This document shows, one piece after another, positions 1-6,469 of a stretch of DNA of 22,825 bases; position 1 is the first letter of the stretch; each line of letters begins with the position of its first letter. This DNA is from an uncultured Oscillospiraceae bacterium (GTDB taxonomy: Bacteria; Bacillota; Clostridia; Oscillospirales; Acutalibacteraceae): contig UQNI01000030.1 of NCBI GenBank assembly GCA_900542375.1, positions 1 through 22,825 of the forward strand. The letters run 5' to 3'. Made by a program: the position numbers and the translations under genes. Under the pieces are notes generated by a model. That model was not told where the DNA came from and did not search any database. It saw only the letters and a program-made list of their open reading frames with translations.

Positions 1-1340
1 ATCCTATTGTTCGCAGCGGAAATTTTGAAGAAGTGGAGTATGGATATACTCACGAAATGGCGCTGGAAGAAGCGCAAAGATGCTTGCAGTGTAAACATGC
101 ACCTTGTATGACAGGATGTCCGGTTCAAGTTCAAATACCCAACTTTATTAAATGTATTATTGACGGTGATATGGAGTTGGCTTATGATACCATTCGCCAA
201 ACCAGTTCCTTGCCTGCTGTATGCGGTCGTGTATGTCCTCAGGAGCGTCAGTGTGAAAAAGTATGTGTGCGAGGAATAAAACATGAAGCAGTTGGTATTG
301 GACGTCTGGAACGATATGTGGCCGACTGGAAAATGAAAAACGGTTCGCTTGAGATTAAAAAGGCAGAACCAAATGGACATAAAGTTGCAATTTTAGGTGC
401 CGGCCCTGCCGGTTTGACCTGTGCGGGAGATTTATGTGCAAAAGGATATGATGTGACTGTTTTTGAAGCATTACATACTGCAGGCGGCGTTTTAATGTAT
501 GGTATTCCTGAATTCCGTTTGCCTAAAGAAATTGTACAGAAAGAGATTGACGGTTTAAGAAAAAGCGGTGTAAAGATTGAGACCAATATGGTAATAGGTC
601 GCGTGCTTTCTGTAGATGAATTATTTGAAATGGGCTTTGAGGCTGTATTTATCGGCACAGGTGCAGGATTACCGCGTTTTATGAATATACAAGGAGAAGG
701 ACTCAGTGGTGTTTATTCTGCAAACGAGTTTTTAACACGTATTAATCTGATGAAAGCATATTTGCATGATTATGATACGCCAATCAATCGTCCCAAAAGT
801 GTAGCCGTTATTGGCGGCGGTAATGTTGCAATGGATGCAGCACGCAGTGCAAAGCGTTTGGGTGCAGAGAAAGTTTATATCGTTTATCGACGCAGTGAGG
901 CTGAAATGCCGGCTCGTTTGGAAGAAGTGCACCATGCAAAAGAAGAAGGAATTATCTTTCAGTTGTTACATAATCCGGTCGCGATTCATGGTGATGAAGA
1001 GGGGCACGTAACTGCAATTGAATGTGTCAAAATGGAATTGGGAGAACCGGACGAATCAGGGCGCCGTTCTCCAATTGTCGTGGAAGGTTCCAATTTTAAT
1101 TTGGATGTAGATACTGTAATTATGGCAATTGGAAATTCACCAAACCCTTTGATTTGTCAAACAACGGAGGGATTGGAAGACCGCAGAGGTTGCATTGTAG
1201 TAGATGAGCATATGAAAACTACCAGAGATGGAATATATGCAGGCGGCGATACCGTTACAGGTGCAGCAACCGTAATTTTGGCTATGGGAGCAGGTAAGGA
1301 TGCTGCCGCTGCCATTGATGAATATATAAAATCAAAATAG
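1..1340 (+). CDS. gltA: GltA/NfnB-type NAD(P)H flavoprotein, 5' partial
   Basis: Small subunit of NADPH-dependent glutamate synthase, or NfnB of the electron-bifurcating NADH-dependent ferredoxin:NADP+ oxidoreductase; the two are close homologues and cannot be separated here. The frame is open to the window edge, and the residues before the GTG at 33 (PIVRSGNFEEV) match the usual N-terminal region, so the true start lies upstream and the GTG is internal. Two N-terminal cysteine clusters (CLQCKHAPCMTGCPV and VCGRVCPQERQCEKVC) are the 4Fe-4S ligands. GAGPAGL is the FAD-binding Rossmann motif and GGGNVAMDAARSAKRLGA the NAD(P)H-binding one, and the C-terminal GGDTVTGAATVILAMGAG is the conserved FAD contact. 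The domain order is that of the family. In Clostridia NfnA is usually encoded just upstream, outside this window, which would settle the choice. The protein is cytosolic. A hairpin follows the stop by 50 bases. Confidence 0.93.
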   Translation, partial: PIVRSGNFEEVEYGYTHEMALEEAQRCLQCKHAPCMTGCPVQVQIPNFIKCIIDGDMELAYDTIRQTSSLPAVCGRVCPQERQCEKVCVRGIKHEAVGIGRLERYVADWKMKNGSLEIKKAEPNGHKVAILGAGPAGLTCAGDLCAKGYDVTVFEALHTAGGVLMYGIPEFRLPKEIVQKEIDGLRKSGVKIETNMVIGRVLSVDELFEMGFEAVFIGTGAGLPRFMNIQGEGLSGVYSANEFLTRINLMKAYLHDYDTPINRPKSVAVIGGGNVAMDAARSAKRLGAEKVYIVYRRSEAEMPARLEEVHHAKEEGIIFQLLHNPVAIHGDEEGHVTAIECVKMELGEPDESGRRSPIVVEGSNFNLDVDTVIMAIGNSPNPLICQTTEGLEDRRGCIVVDEHMKTTRDGIYAGGDTVTGAATVILAMGAGKDAAAAIDEYIKSK

Positions 1341-1389
1341 AGGTCACTTGCTTTGATACTACTGGAAAAATAGCATAAAAATAGGGGGG

Positions 1390-1418
1390 ATGGCTAACTA
1401 ACTTTGTTTGTTAGCCAT
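1390..1418 (+). terminator. Hairpin after gltA, possible terminator
   Basis: Arms ATGGCTAAC (1390-1398) and GTTAGCCAT (1410-1418) pair perfectly. After one T-T mismatch, AAC/GTT extends the stem around a TTT loop. The nearest T-run (TTTTTT, about 1435) is some 16 bases downstream, so this is not a textbook intrinsic terminator. It lies just upstream of the -10 proposed for the next gene and could act there instead. Confidence 0.45.
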
Positions 1419-1420
1419 TC

Positions 1421-1449
1421 TGCATATGGTTTGATTTTTTCAATATAAT
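1421..1449 (+). promoter_or_regulatory. Possible promoter of the repeat lipoprotein gene
   Basis: A perfect TATAAT (1444-1449) stands 28 bases before the ATG. With a 17 bp spacer the -35 would be TGCATA (1421-1426), a poor match, and there is no extended -10. The predicted start near 1456 leaves room for the GAGGAG ribosome binding site. Only the -10 is good evidence. Confidence 0.4.
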
Positions 1450-1476
1450 TTAGAGGGTATTGTGTGAGGAGAAAAA

Positions 1477-4302
1477 ATGAGAGAAAAATGGATGCGCTTT
1501 ATTTCCCTCTTTTTAGTGGGAATACTATGTTGTTCGATTTTTGCCGGTTGTTCTTCCAATGTTTCTGAGGAAGACATTCAAGGACCGGAGGCGATATCAC
1601 AAGGGAAAGTGGCTCAAGAGTCCGTTTCAATTGTACAGGGAGAAAATCATTTGACCTTATTCAGTGATGAAATATTTTTGGAGGATATTGTCAATCATTT
1701 AGATGCAGTTGTCATCGATTACGGTTGGGCAACATGTAATCCGTCAAAGGTGACACAAACAGATGAACATACATTAGAGCTGTCTTTTGAAGCAGAGCCT
1801 GCATTGGAAGATATAGAAGCTGATTGCGCTGATGATATGGGGCATGTTATAGTTTCGGGAGAACAGCTGCAAACAGGAAAGGCAGTTTCTGCAGACTTTT
1901 CTATCAACGTCCCTGTTTTAACCAGCCATAATACAGTTGCTCGTAATGCTGAAGAACTGACGTTTGATATGATATTGGAACATGCGGAATTATCTCAGAC
2001 GATAGGCACTGAAGATATCATTCTTTCCAAAGCGTTTGAGGGTATGGAGTTGACCAATGTGGAGCGAAAAAGTGATACGGAACTATCCCTTACTTTAAAA
2101 GGTGAGATGAAAACAGAAAATGAACAACTGGTTCCTTATTTAGAAGGAGGAGTTGCGATAAAACCTGAGGCTACTACAGCAGTGGTTGCAGGTTATGGAG
2201 AAATTCCTTTGGCTTCTGTATCAGCTTATTTGGCTGAAACTCCTGTGTTTCATGATGACAAAACGCTCACCGTGGGAGTTATGCTAGAGAATTGTCAATG
2301 GAATTCAGACGTAGATGCTTCTCAGATTACTTTGACGGGTGCGTTTGAATCTGCGGCAGTGCAAAAGATTGTTCCATCTTCAGAAAATCCCCAAAAATTA
2401 GAGGTTGTATTGTCTACGAATCAGGAAGAAGGAGATGGAGTTGGTTCTATTGTTTTTTCTGATAAAGCTACCAATGCAGGACAGATGGTAGGCGTAGACG
2501 TACAATTTGATAATGCCGGATTTTATGTAGTAGACAAATCTGTAACAGAAACAAAAGACAAAGCTACGTTGGTTATTTCGGCAGATTCTCACGGAATGCA
2601 GTTCAATCGTACACTTTTGCCGGAAGATTTAATACTGTCTGATGAGTTTGCTCAAGGAACAGTGGAAAAAGTAGAACAGAATGAGGAACATAACTTACTG
2701 ATTACACTATCTTTTTCTCCTGAAGTATTTGCTGCTATGGATGAGTACAAAGGAGGTACCATTACACTGCCTTCTTCCTGTGTGGAAAGTAATTTTGCCA
2801 ATATAGATGATTTTCCGATTGTCATTTGCGTCAATATGTTTAAGGAAAAACAGGGTGATGCAACCGAAACGGCGGATACGGCAGATAGCACTATGATGGC
2901 AAATGCATTGTCTATCCAACCATCAGCTGCGAACGCAGTATCCATGCAGCCATTAAGCAGTAGTGACACAACAAGTTTACTGTGCGACTTTGTGGGCAGC
3001 AGTTTAAAAAGTCTTGTTACAGGTGGATTCAGCGGTGTTGGAAGTGTTATTTCCGGAAAGCTTCTTACCTGGCTGGGAATCAGCGGTGAAGCTGAAACGA
3101 TGAAAAAATTAAATGAAATTGTTGATAAACTGGATTCTCTGACCGAACAGGTGAATCGTCTGGAACAAGGTATCAATAAACTCATTGATGCTGTAGAAAC
3201 TTCTGCATTTAAAGAGCAGATGCGTGATATTCAAGCCAGCGTATTAAAATTGAAAGCAAGAGTTTCCGGCTATCAAGCTTCTTTGGCGGCAATCAGTAAA
3301 TTGGATTTAGGTTCTGAAGAATATCAAAATGAGTTAAAGATACTCGCAGATAAAATCAATCACACCAATGGCATAGATTTTCATACGGAAACGTATGCAT
3401 TAGGTGAAAAAATTCTTTCAGATGCGGCAGGAACAGCAGATGGTGCTTTGAAAGCGCATTATGACAGAATTACCACTATGAATAACTGGGAACAGCAAAC
3501 TTACGACGAACGTGAACGTTTTTATCTTTATTCCGTAGGTACTTATACACAGGCAGTTATATTAGACAGTATTGCTTTGGAATATATTATTGAGACGTCC
3601 AACAGTATAGGTGACAAAAGTGAAGCAAAAAGAAAATTGGAAGATTTGAAAGCTCAGGCCAGCCGAGTTTCTTCTTTCGCTGAGAAATATCAGGTAAAAC
3701 GTTTAAAAACTGGATATAATCGCAATTTGCGTACAGGAACCATTTTGTCTACAGATGTAACCGTTGGAACATATGACTCCAATCATCGTTTGGTATCCAA
3801 TGATGAAGTATATCGTTTGATGAATCAAAAATTGATTGATAATACAAAGCCGGGACGTTATACGCTTGGTACTGGAAAAGAAACTTTTACTCTGCCTGAT
3901 TCTGTAGGATTGTTAACAGAAAAAGAGGCTATCGCTCTTATGAAATACAGCAGTAAAGATAGTTTGCTTGAAGAACTGAAAAGTGCCGGATTTATTATTC
4001 CATCCGGTTGTCCGGATACTGTGATGTTAAGAGACATATATATTGAGAAAACTTTAACACGTACTGGAACCAGCCCAACTCATTATTGTTTTAAAGTATA
4101 TTATAAACCTTTCTTAAAAACTGCAAACAATACATATTTCTCCAATATGCTTGTGTATGCATCTTCGGACTTTGTAAAAAATACTCCAAAGACCGATTTT
4201 AGCAAAGTTTCTAAACTTTGGGAAAAGGATTGGACTGTAAATACAATTAAGTCAGCAGTTGTAAAAGTGGTTGCAGACGATAAGGATTTATATGTTGTAT
4301 AA
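1477..4302 (+). CDS. Large lipoprotein: four repeats plus coiled-coil half; function unknown
   Basis: 941 residues; I do not recognise the family. A GAGGAG site precedes the ATG. The N-terminus is a lipoprotein signal peptide: positive MREKWMR, a hydrophobic core, then IFAGC with Cys25 as the likely lipidated residue (Phe at -3 is slightly atypical). Residues ~58-457 look like four degenerate beta-rich units starting near 58, 162, 264 and 364, each with a pattern like ILSxAFEGxxVxxV, a charged turn, LxLxL, and a closing G-I-V strand, suggesting Ig-like domains. A Ser/Ala/Thr-rich linker (~465-500) leads to a Gly-rich hydrophobic stretch (~503-535, VTGGFSGVGSVISGKLL) and a heptad-like coiled coil (~538-580). 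The rest (~580-941) is mixed alpha/beta with no motif I can name. It probably sits on the outer face of the membrane. Adhesion or membrane insertion is speculation. It is flanked by hairpins and appears monocistronic. Confidence 0.85.
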   Translation: MREKWMRFISLFLVGILCCSIFAGCSSNVSEEDIQGPEAISQGKVAQESVSIVQGENHLTLFSDEIFLEDIVNHLDAVVIDYGWATCNPSKVTQTDEHTLELSFEAEPALEDIEADCADDMGHVIVSGEQLQTGKAVSADFSINVPVLTSHNTVARNAEELTFDMILEHAELSQTIGTEDIILSKAFEGMELTNVERKSDTELSLTLKGEMKTENEQLVPYLEGGVAIKPEATTAVVAGYGEIPLASVSAYLAETPVFHDDKTLTVGVMLENCQWNSDVDASQITLTGAFESAAVQKIVPSSENPQKLEVVLSTNQEEGDGVGSIVFSDKATNAGQMVGVDVQFDNAGFYVVDKSVTETKDKATLVISADSHGMQFNRTLLPEDLILSDEFAQGTVEKVEQNEEHNLLITLSFSPEVFAAMDEYKGGTITLPSSCVESNFANIDDFPIVICVNMFKEKQGDATETADTADSTMMANALSIQPSAANAVSMQPLSSSDTTSLLCDFVGSSLKSLVTGGFSGVGSVISGKLLTWLGISGEAETMKKLNEIVDKLDSLTEQVNRLEQGINKLIDAVETSAFKEQMRDIQASVLKLKARVSGYQASLAAISKLDLGSEEYQNELKILADKINHTNGIDFHTETYALGEKILSDAAGTADGALKAHYDRITTMNNWEQQTYDERERFYLYSVGTYTQAVILDSIALEYIIETSNSIGDKSEAKRKLEDLKAQASRVSSFAEKYQVKRLKTGYNRNLRTGTILSTDVTVGTYDSNHRLVSNDEVYRLMNQKLIDNTKPGRYTLGTGKETFTLPDSVGLLTEKEAIALMKYSSKDSLLEELKSAGFIIPSGCPDTVMLRDIYIEKTLTRTGTSPTHYCFKVYYKPFLKTANNTYFSNMLVYASSDFVKNTPKTDFSKVSKLWEKDWTVNTIKSAVVKVVADDKDLYVV

Positions 4303-4351
4303 AAATGGAAACGTTACTTTCTAATATTTCATAAAGTTTAAAATATTGTAC

Positions 4352-4390
4352 AAACAAAAGACAGACGAATGTTCGTCTGTCTTTTGTTTT
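4352..4390 (+). terminator. Strong intrinsic terminator after the lipoprotein gene
   Basis: An 18 bp perfect inverted repeat: arm 4352-4369 (ending GACAGACGAA) and arm 4372-4389 (starting TTCGTCTGTC), separated by TG. The 3' arm ends in TTTTGTTTT. The 5' arm is A-rich, so it could also terminate from the opposite strand. Confidence 0.85.
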
Positions 4391-4643
4391 GCAGATTCAT
4401 TTTGAGATTCAGAAATGATATAGATAATAAGAACAAAACGAACTAAAAATAGAGTATTTATTTTTATTCACAAAAATTTTATTTCATCTCTAAATGATGA
4501 ACACTTTATTTTAAGGAGTTTTTTGGAAGCATTTCGATTTTGTTGGCAATAGATAAAAGAAAATACGCAATACTTATACTTGTCTAAAGAATGCGGTATG
4601 AAATGGTACTTGCTGTCATATGATAGACAAGGAGGGATTGTTC
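4391..4643. other. AT-rich intergenic region before the M23/spoIVFB pair
   Basis: No coding frame with a ribosome binding site and no strong vegetative promoter is visible. If the downstream pair is a sporulation operon, a sporulation sigma promoter should lie here, but I found no convincing SigE-type -10 (CATAnnnT) at a suitable distance. The only CATA (4617) is almost on top of the ribosome binding site at 4629-4635. Confidence 0.5.
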
Positions 4644-5504
4644 ATGTTCAGGAAGAGAAGAGCACCAAGTATGGAAGAATTACAAGCACTGGAAGAAATG
4701 GACCAAAAATCAAAACCAATTAGAAGAAATGAATTGATTGATGAGTCTGAGCAGCAACCATCTCAAATTGAAGAAGAGGAAACGGAAGAAACAGAGCAAG
4801 AAGAAAAGAAAAAAGACCGTAAAGCAGGAAAATTGCTGCGCAGCAGATTTTTAATCTCCATTCAGGTAGGAGCATGTTTGATAATCCTGGTTGCTGCTTT
4901 GGGAATACGCTTGTTTGGCGGGTCAATTTATGAAACAGTAAAAAGATGGTACGTAGGTTCTGTGAATGAATCTATTATGGTAAATGTAACAAAAGATGAT
5001 TTACTGGAGATTTTTCAGAAAAATACATCTTCTGTTTCTGATACTGATGTAGCACAGACAGGAGCAAAACCTCAGGCTAATACATTAGCGGTTACATATG
5101 GTAAAAATCAAGAAGGGCCTGTTACATTGTCTGTTTTGTTAAAATCTCCTGTTACCAATGGGACTATTTCATCTTCCTTTGGAGAAAGAGATGGCAAATT
5201 TCATCAAGGATTGGATATTGCTGCTGATATAGATACTCCAATTACAGCTTCCTTAACTGGGACTGTAAAAGAAGCCGGAGAAAATGACTCATATGGAAAA
5301 TACGTTTTACTCGACCATGGAAGCGGTATTGAAACTCGCTATGCTCATTGTAATTCAATTTCTGTCAAGCAAGGAGACCATGTAAATATGGGGGATGAAA
5401 TTGCAAAAGTCGGGAGCACAGGAGATTCATCCGGGCCTCATGTGCATTTGGAATTATTAATTGACGGCACTCCGTATAATCCTCAAACAGTGTTGCAGAA
5501 ATAA
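4644..5504 (+). CDS. SpoIVFA-like membrane protein with M23 (LytM) domain
   Basis: The start is ATG 4644, eight bases after AAGGAGG (4629-4635); an in-frame ATG at 4620 has no such site. 286 residues: a very charged Glu/Lys-rich cytoplasmic N-terminus (1-68), one membrane helix (~70-92), a linker (~93-165), and a C-terminal M23 domain on the outer side. The domain keeps the zinc ligands: H187 and D191 (HQGLD), H266 and H268 (HVH). The gene overlaps an M50 intramembrane protease by one base (TAATG), the arrangement of spoIVFA-spoIVFB, where SpoIVFA holds SpoIVFB inactive in the outer forespore membrane until SpoIVB and CtpB relieve it. That role is inferred from context. Clostridial SpoIIQ-type proteins have the same architecture, so SpoIIQ is the main alternative. 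An active M23 enzyme would be a lysostaphin-like peptidoglycan endopeptidase. Confidence 0.75.
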   Translation: MFRKRRAPSMEELQALEEMDQKSKPIRRNELIDESEQQPSQIEEEETEETEQEEKKKDRKAGKLLRSRFLISIQVGACLIILVAALGIRLFGGSIYETVKRWYVGSVNESIMVNVTKDDLLEIFQKNTSSVSDTDVAQTGAKPQANTLAVTYGKNQEGPVTLSVLLKSPVTNGTISSSFGERDGKFHQGLDIAADIDTPITASLTGTVKEAGENDSYGKYVLLDHGSGIETRYAHCNSISVKQGDHVNMGDEIAKVGSTGDSSGPHVHLELLIDGTPYNPQTVLQK

Positions 5505-6115
5505 TGAACTTTCAAATCAAACAATGTGAAATAAAAATAGAATATTTGTTTTTTGCCGTCATTGCATTTTTATTATTTACAGATACAACCGGAGTAGCTT
5601 TGCTGGGTATAGCCGCAACCGTACTGCATGAAGCAGGACATTTGGTTATGATGCTTTTGCTGGGTGGTTCCGTGAAAACGGTTCGTTTTCATGCATTTGG
5701 TGTGGATATTGAGGAAACCGGAAGAGGACGACGCAGTTATTTATCAGATGCATTGGTTGCCTTGGCCGGTCCCTTTGCCAATATGATTTTTTGTGTGGCA
5801 TCGGCAGTATTATATTCTTTTTGGCCCAACCATTTGGTTTGGGAATTTATTTTTGTTAACAGTACCATTGCTTGGTTCAATATATTGCCTGTGGAAGCTT
5901 TGGATGGAGGTCAGGCACTTTATGCGTTGCTGTGTAATAAATTCTCTCAGAAAACATCAGAAACAATTGTTGCCGTCGTTTCTTTTTTTGCATTGCTTCC
6001 TGTAGCAATCATTGGATTTATGATGCTTTTACAGTCAAAACATAATTTTACTCTGTTTTTTATCAGTATCTATCTTATGGTTTTATTGGTATTGAAACGT
6101 GGACGTTTTTTTTAG
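5504..6115 (+). CDS. spoIVFB: Site-2 protease, SpoIVFB family (M50)
   Basis: 203-residue intramembrane zinc metalloprotease. The catalytic HEAGH (H42, E43, H46) lies in a hydrophobic segment after an N-terminal helix. The second motif is N126-I-L-P-x-x-x-L-D134-G-G, with D134 the third zinc ligand. Several other hydrophobic segments fit a six-helix core. It lacks an obvious C-terminal CBS domain: it is shorter than B. subtilis SpoIVFB (about 288 residues) and ends after the last helix at VLKRGRFF. In B. subtilis SpoIVFB cleaves pro-SigK in the mother cell at engulfment. The ATG overlaps the upstream TAA, so translation is probably coupled and the M23 protein is the likely regulator. If the CBS domain, which in B. 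subtilis senses ATP and binds pro-SigK, is really absent, regulation must differ. A generic M50 protease is the alternative. Confidence 0.78.
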   Translation: MNFQIKQCEIKIEYLFFAVIAFLLFTDTTGVALLGIAATVLHEAGHLVMMLLLGGSVKTVRFHAFGVDIEETGRGRRSYLSDALVALAGPFANMIFCVASAVLYSFWPNHLVWEFIFVNSTIAWFNILPVEALDGGQALYALLCNKFSQKTSETIVAVVSFFALLPVAIIGFMMLLQSKHNFTLFFISIYLMVLLVLKRGRFF

Positions 6116-6207
6116 ATTCTTTACATTGTTTTTCCGTAATATCATGCAGTTCCAATCTGAATTATACTCATGGCTATCACAGTTTGACAACAAGTGCAAA
6201 ATCATAG
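6116..6207. other. Noncoding spacer after spoIVFB
   Basis: No clear terminator and no coding frame were seen. The T-runs directly after the spoIVFB stop have no matching stem. The duplicated promoter block starts at about 6208. Confidence 0.4.
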
Positions 6208-6252
6208 ATTTTAATTGTTGCCCAGAACGTTTTAACGTTTAGATGTTAAAAA

Positions 6253-6281
6253 TTGAGAAGCAATTTTTTCTATGTTATAAC
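6253..6281 (+). promoter_or_regulatory. Promoter P1 of the radical SAM operon
   Basis: TTGAGA (6253-6258), 17 bp spacer, TATAAC (6276-6281), with the extended -10 element TATGT directly before it. It is the upstream copy of the repeat and slightly weaker than P2 by consensus. Predicted start is near 6288, inside the left arm of the inverted repeat. Confidence 0.65.
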
Positions 6282-6284
6282 AAC

Positions 6285-6325
6285 CTCATAACAACGGAAA
6301 AATTAAAAATTTTGATTGTTATGAG
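6285..6325 (+). repeat. Inverted repeat between promoters P1 and P2
   Basis: CTCATAACAA (6285-6294) and TTGTTATGAG (6316-6325) are perfect reverse complements, and AAAATT/AATTTT inside extends the stem after a small internal loop. It begins at the predicted P1 start and ends in the conserved AGAACG box of P2. It could be a hairpin at the 5' end of the P1 transcript or a DNA binding site for a dimeric regulator. Confidence 0.55.
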
Positions 6326-6352
6326 AACGTTTTAGCACTTATTAGTTAGAAA

Positions 6353-6381
6353 TTGCAAGCCAATTTCTATTATGCTATAAT
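6353..6381 (+). promoter_or_regulatory. Promoter P2 of the radical SAM operon
   Basis: TTGCAA (6353-6358), 17 bp spacer, perfect TATAAT (6376-6381), extended -10 TATGC. This is the best consensus promoter of the pair. Predicted start is near 6388, giving a leader of about 80 nt. Confidence 0.8.
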
Positions 6382-6433
6382 ACAAGCGTATGTGATATAT
6401 TTACTTTCTATAAGACCGGATGAAAGGATTGGA

Positions 6434-6458
6434 TTCAGCTGCAATATTTGTAACTGAA
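6434..6458 (+). promoter_or_regulatory. Leader hairpin between distant SD and start codon
   Basis: Arms TTCAGCTGCAA (6434-6444) and TTGTAACTGAA (6448-6458) form an 11-position stem with one C-A mismatch and one G-U pair around a TAT loop. The only Shine-Dalgarno-like run, AAAGGAT (6423-6429), is 40 bases before the ATG at 6470. Folding the hairpin would shorten the path to about 15 bases. Confidence 0.45.
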
Positions 6459-6469
6459 TAAGAAAAATT

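Larger units (their letters stand above)
6208..6382 (+). repeat. Direct repeat carrying two promoters, 100 bp period
   Basis: Two diverged copies, about 6208-6282 and 6309-6382. From AGAACGTTTTA (6224 and 6324) to the end of the -10 (TATAACA/TATAATA) they align without gaps over 59 bases, exactly 100 bp apart. Shared blocks include AGAACGTTTTA, GTTA, AAATTG, AAGC, CAATTT, and TATG followed by the -10. Upstream, TTTTAATTGTTG and TTTTGATTGTTA continue the match with one indel. The repeat unit contains a complete promoter and a conserved box about 29 bp before the -35. Confidence 0.8.

Noticed and set aside
2652..3185. 177-codon open frame on the - strand inside the lipoprotein gene
   Set aside because: It is antisense to a clear coding frame, has Ser/Leu-rich composition typical of shadow frames, and shows no ribosome binding site or family motif.
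4606..4625. SigG/SigF-like promoter (GTATG ... CATATGATA) before the M23 gene
   Set aside because: The -10 would place the transcription start inside the ribosome binding site at 4629-4635, leaving no usable leader.
6224..6382. CRISPR-like or mobile element origin for the 100 bp repeat
   Set aside because: Only two diverged copies, promoter content explains the conserved blocks, and there are no terminal inverted repeats or transposase.
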